Notes under the pieces: model-generated
Seen by the model: only the letters and a program-made list of their open reading frames with translations
Databases searched by the model: none
What the model was told of the DNA's origin: nothing
Source: an uncultured Planctomycetaceae bacterium
GTDB lineage: Bacteria; Planctomycetota; Planctomycetia; Pirellulales; Pirellulaceae
Assembly: GCA_903927685.1 (NCBI GenBank)
Contig: CAIYOB010001532.1
Coordinates: 1 to 12,448 of the forward strand
Direction of reading: 5' to 3'
DNA length: 12,448 bases
Program-made: the position numbers and the translations under genes
Part shown: positions 1-7,913 of the stretch, piece after piece
How positions within the stretch are numbered: the first letter of the stretch is position 1
Layout: each line of letters opens with the position of its first letter

Positions 1-30
1 ATCGCCAATTGCCAAGGCCGGGCTTTTCGA

Positions 31-58
31 CGGTGTGCGAGTGAGCCGTGCCACACCG
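31..58. repeat. Palindrome past the end of the operon (REP-like or transcription-end hairpin)
   Basis: CGGTGTG (31-37) and CACACCG (52-58) form a perfect 7-bp inverted repeat around a 14-base spacer. It lies about 45 bp beyond the stop codon of the last operon gene. No T-tract follows on the minus strand, so it is not a canonical intrinsic terminator. A repeated intergenic palindrome or an RNA-end stabilising hairpin fits better. Confidence 0.45.
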
Positions 59-101
59 TGACCGGCGCGGCCCTGCGTGCAAAGCCTTCCAGTCGGTCGT
101 C

Positions 102-2663
102 TCACGGGTCGGTGCTTGCATCATCGCTGTCCGCGATCCGTTCGGCGGACAAGGCGACCGCGCCGATCGCGATGCCTGGTTCCGTGAAGCGGATCTCGAT
201 CGGGCCGTTCTTGAGCACGCCTGGGGGGATCGGATAGCAACGGGTCACCCACCATTCGCGTTTCTCGCTGACCGGCGGACCGGTGCGAACGAAACGGCCG
301 ATAACCTGGCCGTTGATGGCGATCGTCTTGCCGCCGCCCTGGGGGCCCTCGCACAGCCGTATAACTAGCCAGCGGTAGCCGGGATCGGCGAAATCGTCGC
401 GGGCCAGGATGCCGGGGGCCTCGAAGCTCGCACTCCAGGGCTCGCCCAACTCGTCGCCGTGCAGGGTCCAGCCGCTGAGTCTCCAGCCGGGCGCCACCGC
501 CGGCTGACCCAGTTGCAGCAGGACGAACGGCTTGCCGGTCGCCTGCAGCGGAGCCTGGATCGGCGTCGCGGGCTGGACCACGGCCAGCCGGCAATGGAAC
601 CGGTTGAACAGGGCACTGGTCGCCCCCTGGGCCCGCGGATCGACGGGGTGCGGAATCGAATCGTAGACGCGGTAGACCATGTCCCAGTACCGCTTCATCA
701 GGCCGTGGACATCCCGCTTGCGGAGTTCCTGAGTCAACGCCGTCAGCGCGGCCCGCTGGGGGAAATCTTCGACGCCGGCCAGCAGTTCTTCGGCCTGCGC
801 CAGCGAGACCGGGCCTTCGTGCCCGGGCGGCAAGCGGCCGGAGGCCTGGGCCGCGGCGGTCAGTTCATCCACGCCGACCGCGACGCGGGCCAGACTCTGA
901 AACAGGATCGCGAAATCGGCGAGCGTGCGGCGGTAATCGGCCAACGGCTTGGCCAGCGGCAAGCGGCTCTCGACCTGTGCATCGACCTGCTCGAGCAGCG
1001 GAAGCAAGCGTGCCATGGCCTGGTCCAGTCGCTGAGGCGAATACGGGAACGGCGGATAGTACCCCCAGTCGGGCACGACCTCGAACTCTTCCAACAGCGG
1101 CCCGATCTCGGCCAACTCCCGGCCGAAGACCAAGCGGCCGAAATCGGTCAGCGCGGCGTCGGGCCCGCGCGCCGGGTTCCACCACGCCTCGCCACAGCAG
1201 AAGATGTTCAGAGCCTGAAGCTGGGGGGCCATGGTATAGCAGATGCCGCCCGAGTAGCAGCCGACGGCCAGTTCCTCGTTCCGCCGGGCGAAGATCCGCC
1301 TCGCCCGGCACCGCGGCGAGACCGTGCCTTCGCCTTCGGTGACGCTGTAGTCCCACGTCAGCACGGGGACCTGTTGGGCCGCCTCGCGGGCAAACGGGCG
1401 CCCATCGCCGCCGTGCGTGGGATGACAGTCGGGGCTGAAACCGAGGTTGATGCTGGTGAACGTTTCCGGCGGAAACTCGGGCAGCTTGGCCAGCAGGTAC
1501 TTCATCGACCGCTCGGCCCGGTCCGGCGTGCCCGTCCACAGCGGCACGCCCCAGCCGGCGAACGGCTCGCCCCACGTGCCTACCTCGATCCGCATCTGGG
1601 GATTGTTCTTGCGGACCACCTGGCTCAACTCCAGGCACAGATCGACGAACGTTTCGGCCGTGCAACCGTTCTTCGTACAGCCGCCCGGATCGCCCGGAAA
1701 GAAGCCCATGGACGGACAGTCGCGCAAGGCCTGCGACCAGTGATCCCAGAGGGCGACCAGTTCGTCGTGCTCCCGGGGCACACGCGGACAGTGGTAGTGC
1801 CAGTCGAAGCCGACCGTGTTGACCGCTTGGATCGGGTGGACCGCCACGCCGCGGCGTTTCGCGTAGGCGATCGTCTGGCTCATCGTCTCGGCGAACTGCC
1901 GCTGCATCTTGCCGTCCTGGAGGGCCTCGGGCGAGAACAGAGAAGGCACCAGCCAGAACTCGAACACGTTGTAGCGGAAGGCCGAGACCATGTCGATGAA
2001 TCGCTCCCAGTCGGCGAGCGTCCAGCGGTTGGCGGGCACGTCGAACAGCACGTTGGGATTGAAAGCGTTCTGCATGTGCTCGGCGAAATTGACGTAGCAG
2101 ATCCGCAGGGGGAACTGCGGGCGCTCGACGATGCGCGAGATCGAAACGGAGGCGGAACGCCCCGCCTGGTCCAGCTCGCGCAACAGCTCGATCAGCCCGT
2201 AGCGGCAGCCCAGTGCCGCCGGCGACCAACAGATCAGCACCTCGCCGACCTGCGGATCCGCCAGCCGCTGGAGCACGAACCCTTGGTCGCCGACCTGGTC
2301 CGGGAATTCCAGCCGTCCCGCCTGGGCCCAGTCCGCCAGGGCCTGGTGCTGGCCGACCACGGCGACAATGTGACGCTTGCCTGCCGCCAGCAACTCCTCG
2401 CCGCCCACCGGCAGCGAGGCGCCCGTGGTGCGATGCAGGAATCCGTTCAGCCAATCTGCCGCGTTACGGACCAACTCGTCCTGGGCCGCGCCCAAGAGGA
2501 CGATGTCGGCCACCGGCTTGCCGTCGTCGACCAGCGGCCAAGCCGCGGCCTGTTGACGGACGCGTTGAAGTCCCTCCGGCCAGAGGTGAGCGGTGTTTTG
2601 CGCAGTCGCGACCACCGGCAAAGAGAGGGTAAGAACGAGGCCGAACCAAGCCAGACGCCGCAT
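102..2663 (-). CDS. Exported probable TIM-barrel glycoside hydrolase (alpha-glucuronidase/hexosaminidase-like)
   Basis: Predicted 853-aa exported protein, last gene of the leftward operon. Residues 1-21 form a signal peptide (MRR, hydrophobic core, ATAQ-type cleavage). Residues about 45-180 look like the alpha/beta N-terminal domain found before the barrel in GH67/GH20/GH115-type enzymes, ending in the typical junction RPQFPLR (181-187). A probable TIM barrel follows (about 185-540), with WTLADWERFIDMVSAFRYN (214-232), a cysteine-rich FFPGDPGGC segment (321-329), VGTWGEP (361-367) and GEAWWNP (491-497). A helical region (about 545-670) and a C-terminal beta-sandwich (about 700-845, with KTIAINGQVIGRF) complete it. 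I cannot assign the catalytic acids with certainty. The ATG at 2663 is preferred over an upstream GTG at 2687 because it starts directly on the signal peptide and has a purine-rich GAGAG six bases upstream. It lies 45 bp after the HEAT gene. Side-chain removal from a hemicellulose is a reasonable inference; the exact GH family is open. Confidence 0.72.
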   Translation of the reverse strand: MRRLAWFGLVLTLSLPVVATAQNTAHLWPEGLQRVRQQAAAWPLVDDGKPVADIVLLGAAQDELVRNAADWLNGFLHRTTGASLPVGGEELLAAGKRHIVAVVGQHQALADWAQAGRLEFPDQVGDQGFVLQRLADPQVGEVLICWSPAALGCRYGLIELLRELDQAGRSASVSISRIVERPQFPLRICYVNFAEHMQNAFNPNVLFDVPANRWTLADWERFIDMVSAFRYNVFEFWLVPSLFSPEALQDGKMQRQFAETMSQTIAYAKRRGVAVHPIQAVNTVGFDWHYHCPRVPREHDELVALWDHWSQALRDCPSMGFFPGDPGGCTKNGCTAETFVDLCLELSQVVRKNNPQMRIEVGTWGEPFAGWGVPLWTGTPDRAERSMKYLLAKLPEFPPETFTSINLGFSPDCHPTHGGDGRPFAREAAQQVPVLTWDYSVTEGEGTVSPRCRARRIFARRNEELAVGCYSGGICYTMAPQLQALNIFCCGEAWWNPARGPDAALTDFGRLVFGRELAEIGPLLEEFEVVPDWGYYPPFPYSPQRLDQAMARLLPLLEQVDAQVESRLPLAKPLADYRRTLADFAILFQSLARVAVGVDELTAAAQASGRLPPGHEGPVSLAQAEELLAGVEDFPQRAALTALTQELRKRDVHGLMKRYWDMVYRVYDSIPHPVDPRAQGATSALFNRFHCRLAVVQPATPIQAPLQATGKPFVLLQLGQPAVAPGWRLSGWTLHGDELGEPWSASFEAPGILARDDFADPGYRWLVIRLCEGPQGGGKTIAINGQVIGRFVRTGPPVSEKREWWVTRCYPIPPGVLKNGPIEIRFTEPGIAIGAVALSAERIADSDDASTDP

Positions 2664-2708
2664 GAGGTGCTCTCTTTCTGCTCTCACGTTGTGTTGTTGG
2701 ACTCCCGC

Positions 2709-4766
2709 TCACAGTCCGAGTCGATACCGCTTGGCCCGTTCGGCCACGGTCGGGTCGCGGGTGAGCTGGGCCACCTTGTCCAGGATCGGGCCAAAGCGGT
2801 CCATGTTCGGCTGGCGGAGGAAGCGGTGGTGCGCCAATTCGACCAGGGCCCCGCACGCCGCCTGGCACAACTCCGGATCGTCCAGAAACGGGGCGATCCA
2901 GGTGACGGTCTCCAGCAGGCGAATCGTCGAGGCTCGCTCGATCACCAGCCGCTTTTCGTCCACGCCGTCGGCCAGCTTCAGCGCTTGTTGGAGCATGGCC
3001 AACGTCTCCGCTTCCGGCCGCTCGTTGGGAAGGGTGACCACGCGAATGTACGCGCGCAGGGCCCACACGCGGAAGCTCCGGTTTTCCGACCGGGTCGCCA
3101 GCTCCTGCAGCTTGCCGGCCACGTCGGCATTCGGCCAGTTGCACAGGGCTCGGACCGCCGCCTCCTGGACGGCCGGGTCGGCGCTGTTCAAGGCCGATTG
3201 GATGAACTCCAGCGACGAGGCTCCGCCCAGCCGGCCCAACAGCGGGAGGTAGGTCGGCGTCTGGGAACGATCGGCTCGGGCCAGAGCGGCCCGCACCAGT
3301 TCCGACCGGTTGGCGTCGGCGGGCAGCTGGTCGCAGACGATCAGAATCGTCCGCTCGACTTCATCGCGATGCCGGCCCGGTTCGGTCCGCAACAGCAACT
3401 TGACCAGCCGCGGGATATCGGTCTTGTCCGGGTCCGCAATGCCTCGCAGCCCGTCCAGGGCCGGCCCGTACACGGCCGGATCGGTCTGCGACGCAATCTC
3501 GACCAGCGGATCGATCGCGTCGTAGCACTTGAGCTTGACCAGCACCCCGATCACGGGCACGCGGATCGCCGGGCGGTGGCCCAGGGCCTCGAGCAACGCC
3601 GCGGTAACTTCGTCGCGCGGGAGATTGAGCAGTGCGTCCTGGGCCGCTTCGGTCAGCTCGCCGCCCGCGGCCAGCAGGTCCACGAGTTGCGGGATCACCG
3701 CGGCGTCGCCGACCATCCCCAGGCAGCGCACGCCGGCTCGCTTCAATTCCAGCTTGTCGCTCTGCATCAGCGACAGGACCAGGGGCAGCATCTGCTTGCC
3801 GCGCCGCGAGGCGGCCAACTCCATCACCGCCAACTTGCTGGCATCGGGCAGATCGGGCAACTGGGCGAGAAGCCGGTCCAGCTGGTCATCGGGCAGCGTG
3901 TGCAGATGTCCCATCGCGATCCGGCGGCGGTCCGCATCCGAGTCGGAGAACCAGGCCAGGACGGTCGCCGTCCGCTGGTCTCCTCCCAGCTGCAGCGTAC
4001 CTTCGAGCGCCGCCCGCCGCACGCCGGCCGGCTGGCCCGCCTGGCCCAGCATTCGGTAGATCGCTTGTGCCGCATCGGTCTTGCCGGCTTCCACTTGAAC
4101 CTGCGCGCAGCGGAGCAAGGGCACGGCCAGTCCCGGCGGCGTGGGAATCCCGGCCTTGTCCGCTCGACCGGTCAGAAACGCGGCCGCCGAATCGTCAGCC
4201 ACGTTGCCCAAGGCCCACAACGCCGCGGCCGCGACCTGCGCGTCGGCCGAGTCGGCCAGCCGCTGGAGCGTTGGGACCGCGGCGGCGTCCCGGCGCGCGG
4301 CCACGGACTGCAGGACGCCGACCAGCCGCGGGCCGTCCAGACCGGTCAGCGCCGCGCGCAAGGCCGCTGCCGCCTCGGGGCCGGGGATCGTCTCGAGCGG
4401 ATAGCGGGCGATCTCCGACGTTTCGGGCTTGCTCAACAGTTCCGCCAACAAGGGGACTTCGGCGGCCGTGCCGATCTGCCGCAACTGCAGGCAGATGTAC
4501 TGGCAGGCCGCCGGCGTGGTGCCGTCGCCGGCCAGTAGTTGAGCTAACCGCGCCGCACACGCCGAGCGGCTCTGCGGCGAAGCCATCGCCTCGATCACGG
4601 CTCGATCAATCGCCAGCAAGGCGGCCATATCCTGGCCGGGTTCGTAGCGGGGCAAGGCGTTCCAGGCATCCTCAATGGGCGGTTCCGCCGCAGAGACAGA
4701 AACGGTGGCCGCTAGTCCGGCCGCCGCGAGGAACGCGACGGACAGGAGGTGTTTGGGGGATGGCAT
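2709..4766 (-). CDS. Exported HEAT-repeat protein
   Basis: Predicted 685-aa protein with a signal peptide (MPSPKHLLSVAFLAAAGLAA..., cleavage near VSA|AEP at 27/28). The rest is almost wholly alpha-helical and built from degenerate HEAT/PBS-lyase-type repeats, for example around 150-200 (AVPTLQRLADSADAQVAAAALWALG), 320-375 (GVRCLGMVGDAAVIPQLVDLL), 405-465 and 505-550 (DPAVQEAAVRALCNW). No catalytic motif or haem-binding CxxCH is visible. HEAT solenoids generally act as protein-binding scaffolds; a role in holding together the exported enzymes of this operon is inference. The reading frame is open further upstream, but the ATG at 4766 is chosen because it begins the signal peptide and has AAGGA eight bases upstream. 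It lies 31 bp after the oxidoreductase gene and 45 bp before the last hydrolase gene. Confidence 0.85.
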   Translation of the reverse strand: MPSPKHLLSVAFLAAAGLAATVSVSAAEPPIEDAWNALPRYEPGQDMAALLAIDRAVIEAMASPQSRSACAARLAQLLAGDGTTPAACQYICLQLRQIGTAAEVPLLAELLSKPETSEIARYPLETIPGPEAAAALRAALTGLDGPRLVGVLQSVAARRDAAAVPTLQRLADSADAQVAAAALWALGNVADDSAAAFLTGRADKAGIPTPPGLAVPLLRCAQVQVEAGKTDAAQAIYRMLGQAGQPAGVRRAALEGTLQLGGDQRTATVLAWFSDSDADRRRIAMGHLHTLPDDQLDRLLAQLPDLPDASKLAVMELAASRRGKQMLPLVLSLMQSDKLELKRAGVRCLGMVGDAAVIPQLVDLLAAGGELTEAAQDALLNLPRDEVTAALLEALGHRPAIRVPVIGVLVKLKCYDAIDPLVEIASQTDPAVYGPALDGLRGIADPDKTDIPRLVKLLLRTEPGRHRDEVERTILIVCDQLPADANRSELVRAALARADRSQTPTYLPLLGRLGGASSLEFIQSALNSADPAVQEAAVRALCNWPNADVAGKLQELATRSENRSFRVWALRAYIRVVTLPNERPEAETLAMLQQALKLADGVDEKRLVIERASTIRLLETVTWIAPFLDDPELCQAACGALVELAHHRFLRQPNMDRFGPILDKVAQLTRDPTVAERAKRYRLGL

Positions 4767-4797
4767 GAGGGGTGTCCTTAGGGTCAAGCGTGGCGCT

Positions 4798-6156
4798 TCA
4801 GGTCGTCCACGGGCTGCGTGCGGCGCGCGACAGCATCGCATTGGCCTCGTCGTCGCCGACAAAACGTTCCTGCGTTGGATCCCACTGCACCTTGCGTCCC
4901 AGGCGCAAGGCGATGTCGGCGACGTTGCCGAGCGTGCTGGCGGCGTGGCCCTGCTCGACCGGCGAGACCGGGTCCTGGCGCGTCCGCACGCTGCGGAAAA
5001 AATCGGCCGTGTGAGCCGTGTAGGGGTTTCCATGCTCCGGGCTGGCATGCAAGGGACGGTCGGCGGCCCTCAGCTTGACCTCCAACAGCGAGGCCGGTTC
5101 GGCCCAGATGCCGCTGCGGTCGACGTGGACCCAGCCCTCGTCCCCGGCGAACTTGCAGCCCTGCTTGTTCGGGTTGTCGCTGTTGCTGTAGCTCATCTTC
5201 AGGCCGCTGGCCCACTGTAGTTCCATCTGCCACGAGATCCACGTGTCGGTCATGCCCTCGCTGGGCAGGACGCCGGCGCCCCGAATCTCGAACGGCTTGT
5301 CAAAGACCTCCGGGCAGCCCCAGCCGGCGATGTCCAAGTGATGGACGCCCCAGTTGGTGATGAACCCGGCGCAGTAGTGCGAGATCATGTACATCGCCAG
5401 CCACTCGCACCGCTGTGTGTCGAATGGAAGGTACGGGGCGGGGCCGCTCCACATGTCGTAATCGAACCCCGCGGGCGGCTCGCACGGCGGCACGGCGGGA
5501 TAGGACCGGCCGCCCGGTGCGCCGACGTAGATCGTGTGGACCTTGCCCAGGTACCCGTTGCGGGCCAGTTCGCACGCGTGGCGGAATTTCGGATCGCTGC
5601 GCTGCTGGGTGCCGGTCTGGAAGACGCAGCCATAGCGGCGCACCGCGTCGCGAACCCGGATGCCGTCCGCGATCCAGCGGGTGACCGGCTTCTCGCCGTA
5701 CAGGTCCTTGCCCGCCTCGATCGCGCGGCTGTAGACCACGCCGTGCCAGTGATCGGGCACGCAGCCCCAAATGGCATCGATGTCGTCCCGCGCCAGCACG
5801 TCGCGAAAGTCGTTGTAGATCTCGCAGCCCCGGTAGCTGTCCCGGCCCAGCCGCTGGGCATAAAATCGCTGGACCTGTCCCTGGGCCAGCAACGCCCGTT
5901 CGCGGCGACAGTCGGCAATGGCGACCACCTGGTGATCGGGCAGCGGCTCCATGGCCCGCAGGGAACTGCTGCCCCGATTGCCCACGCCGAGCATGCCGAT
6001 CGTGATCCGCTCGCTCGGCGGCAACTGGCCGCCTCGGCCCAGCACCGCGGCCGGAACGAACAGCGGCGTCGCGATCACCGTCGCCGCGCCCGCTAGAAAA
6101 CCTCGGCGCGAAGCACGCCGGTATGCCAAGGGTCCGCCAAGAGCTTCGTGGGTCAT
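4798..6156 (-). CDS. Tat-exported Gfo/Idh/MocA family oxidoreductase
   Basis: Predicted 452-aa NAD(P)-dependent sugar oxidoreductase-type protein. A twin-arginine signal is clear: SRRGFLAGA (16-24) followed by a hydrophobic stretch, which implies export folded with its cofactor bound. The Rossmann motif IGMLGVGNRGS lies at 53-63, the family's EKP motif at 155-157 and GVHHLD at 270-275. Members of this family oxidise or reduce sugars and cyclitols, and some Tat-exported relatives (GH109) use tightly bound NAD for redox-assisted glycoside hydrolysis. Whether this one is a dehydrogenase or a glycosidase cannot be told from sequence alone. The ATG at 6156 overlaps the stop codon of the upstream GH43 gene by 4 bp (ATGA) and has AAGGAG eight bases upstream (6165-6170). 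Co-transcription with hydrolases suggests it acts on their products in the periplasm. Confidence 0.9.
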   Translation of the reverse strand: MTHEALGGPLAYRRASRRGFLAGAATVIATPLFVPAAVLGRGGQLPPSERITIGMLGVGNRGSSSLRAMEPLPDHQVVAIADCRRERALLAQGQVQRFYAQRLGRDSYRGCEIYNDFRDVLARDDIDAIWGCVPDHWHGVVYSRAIEAGKDLYGEKPVTRWIADGIRVRDAVRRYGCVFQTGTQQRSDPKFRHACELARNGYLGKVHTIYVGAPGGRSYPAVPPCEPPAGFDYDMWSGPAPYLPFDTQRCEWLAMYMISHYCAGFITNWGVHHLDIAGWGCPEVFDKPFEIRGAGVLPSEGMTDTWISWQMELQWASGLKMSYSNSDNPNKQGCKFAGDEGWVHVDRSGIWAEPASLLEVKLRAADRPLHASPEHGNPYTAHTADFFRSVRTRQDPVSPVEQGHAASTLGNVADIALRLGRKVQWDPTQERFVGDDEANAMLSRAARSPWTT

Positions 6157-7913
6157 GGTGCAGTCTCCTTCTCAGAGGATGGCATACGGGGGTCGGCATG
6201 ACGGCCTGCTTTGGGGCCGTCGTAGCGGTATTCGAACCAGTCGATATCGAGGGAGCCTTGCGGCTCGTCGTCGTTCCAGCAGAAGAAGCCCAGCCGGTCG
6301 CCGGTCCACTGGCCGAACTTGACGGTGAACGTGCCGCCCAAGTCGTGGAACGATGCGTCGTCGGTGCTCCAGGCGAAGCGTGCCTGGTCGCCCTCGTTCA
6401 CCGTGCGGACGTACAGCGTGTCGCCTGTGACCGCCGGTCCGCTGGTCCGCTGGCCGTGGGCGTCGAAGAACAGTCGCCGCACGCCGTCGCGTTCGACATG
6501 CACACCCAGCAAATGGTAATTGCCGCCGAAACGCGCGAATCCGGCACGCTGGCCGGCGCGCAGGTTGGCCAGATCGAACCGAGCCGTCGCCTCGCCATTG
6601 CCGGTGCCCATGATCCGCTGGCTGAGCGTATTGCAGGCGCCCCAGAATCCCCCCGGTCCCACGGGCACCGATGCCTTCAGCCGCAGCCAGCCCGGCCGCT
6701 CGGTCAACGTCCAATGGTCGTCGCGCGGGTTGTGGTTCCATTCCCACTGGGCACCCAACCGCGGTGTGTCGAAGCCGTCGTCGGTCGCCGGGGCGGTGAT
6801 CGGAAACGAGCGGATCGGCTTGGCGTGGCTCAAGACCGGCTCGCCGATCCCGTCGCCGTCGACGTCCTGGCCGATCAGCGGCCAGCCGTCGATCCACTGG
6901 ACGGGCTGGAGCATTTGTGGCCGGCCCTGGAAGGGGGCGGGGATGTTCTGAATCAACTGGTGCGTGTACCACCACGAGCCGTCGGGGGCCTTCATCAAAG
7001 CCCCCTGGCTGCAACTGCGGATCACGCCGTTGCCGCGCTCGTAGACCACCTTCATATCGTACGGCCCGTAGATGCTGTCGGTCTGGGACCGCAAGACCAG
7101 CTGCTTGCGGTCGCCGCGGTCGGCATCCGGATGATCCGGGCACCGTGGGTCGGGGCGGAACCACTGGGCAAAGAAAATGTACCAGCGGCCGTCGACGCGA
7201 TAGATCTTCGCCGCCTCGGCGCCCAACCCGGCATGGATCACCGTGCCCTCGTCCAACAACTCCCGGCCGTCCCAGCTCATCTTGAACAAGCGGAGATGAT
7301 TGCCCGGCTTGTTCGGCTCCAGGCGGCCGAAGTTACAGACCAGGTACGCCTGCTTCGCGTCGTCGTCCCAAATCACCGCCGGGTCGGTCCAGCCGGTCTT
7401 CCGCAGCATCAGATGCGGTTCGGTCCACGGGCCGCGGATCTCGGCCGCGCTGCTCATGTACAGGCCGTTGGTCGTGTCGATCTGGTAGCAATACCACCGC
7501 CCGTCGTGATAGGCCAGATCGCCGGCCCAGACGCCGAACTTGTAGCCGTCCATCCGGTCCCAGTTGTACTTCGGATCCCAAGACAGCGTCGGCCACACGT
7601 GCCCGATGGTCTGCCAGTTGACCATGTCTCGGGATTCCAGGATGACCATCCCCGGAGCCATGTGCTGCTTGGACGAGATCATGTAGTACGTGTCGCCCAA
7701 CTGTTCGACGTCGACGTCGGGATAGTCGGCGTTGAGGATCGGATTGCGGTAGGTCCCGTCGCCCTGGTCGCCCCAACTGCCGATCTGCGGTTCCCCGGCC
7801 CGGGCTGGGGCGGCGAGGTCCAGCGCACGCAGGGGCAACAGGCCCGCCGCACAGACGACCGCAAGCACCGGCGCGAGGGCGGCTCGCCCAACATCCGCGA
7901 AGGTGTGTTTCAT
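6153..7913 (-). CDS. Exported GH43 family glycoside hydrolase with C-terminal beta-sandwich
   Basis: Predicted 586-aa protein with an N-terminal signal (about 1-40, ending APARAG). The five-bladed propeller of GH43 spans about 52-345. Conserved elements are NPILNADYPDVDV (57-69, probable catalytic base D66), GWTDPAVIWDDD (174-185, pKa-modulating D177), AEAAKIYR (232-239, probable acid E233) and the blade-5 histidine in WWYTHQL (H318). Residues about 376-573 match the ConA-like beta-sandwich that follows many GH43 xylosidases (LGAQWEWNHNP, WTLTERPGWLRLK). The family cleaves beta-xylosides or alpha-L-arabinofuranosides; which one applies here is not decided by sequence. The catalytic base sits in PDV rather than the usual PDP. 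The start overlaps the upstream gene's stop by 4 bp (ATGA) and has its own GGAGG. The end overlaps the oxidoreductase start in the same way. Confidence 0.9.
   Translation of the reverse strand: MKHTFADVGRAALAPVLAVVCAAGLLPLRALDLAAPARAGEPQIGSWGDQGDGTYRNPILNADYPDVDVEQLGDTYYMISSKQHMAPGMVILESRDMVNWQTIGHVWPTLSWDPKYNWDRMDGYKFGVWAGDLAYHDGRWYCYQIDTTNGLYMSSAAEIRGPWTEPHLMLRKTGWTDPAVIWDDDAKQAYLVCNFGRLEPNKPGNHLRLFKMSWDGRELLDEGTVIHAGLGAEAAKIYRVDGRWYIFFAQWFRPDPRCPDHPDADRGDRKQLVLRSQTDSIYGPYDMKVVYERGNGVIRSCSQGALMKAPDGSWWYTHQLIQNIPAPFQGRPQMLQPVQWIDGWPLIGQDVDGDGIGEPVLSHAKPIRSFPITAPATDDGFDTPRLGAQWEWNHNPRDDHWTLTERPGWLRLKASVPVGPGGFWGACNTLSQRIMGTGNGEATARFDLANLRAGQRAGFARFGGNYHLLGVHVERDGVRRLFFDAHGQRTSGPAVTGDTLYVRTVNEGDQARFAWSTDDASFHDLGGTFTVKFGQWTGDRLGFFCWNDDEPQGSLDIDWFEYRYDGPKAGRHADPRMPSSEKETAP
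6165..6170 (-). promoter_or_regulatory. Ribosome binding site of the oxidoreductase gene
   Basis: AAGGAG on the minus strand, eight bases before the ATG at 6156 and inside the final codons of the GH43 gene. It supports the chosen start ahead of the Tat signal. Confidence 0.75.

Noticed and set aside
459..4538. Very long open frame (1359 codons) on the plus strand
   Set aside because: It runs antisense to the HEAT and last hydrolase genes. Its product is rich in Arg, Gln and Gly with no recognisable domain, and GC-rich codon bias on the real strand explains the lack of stops.
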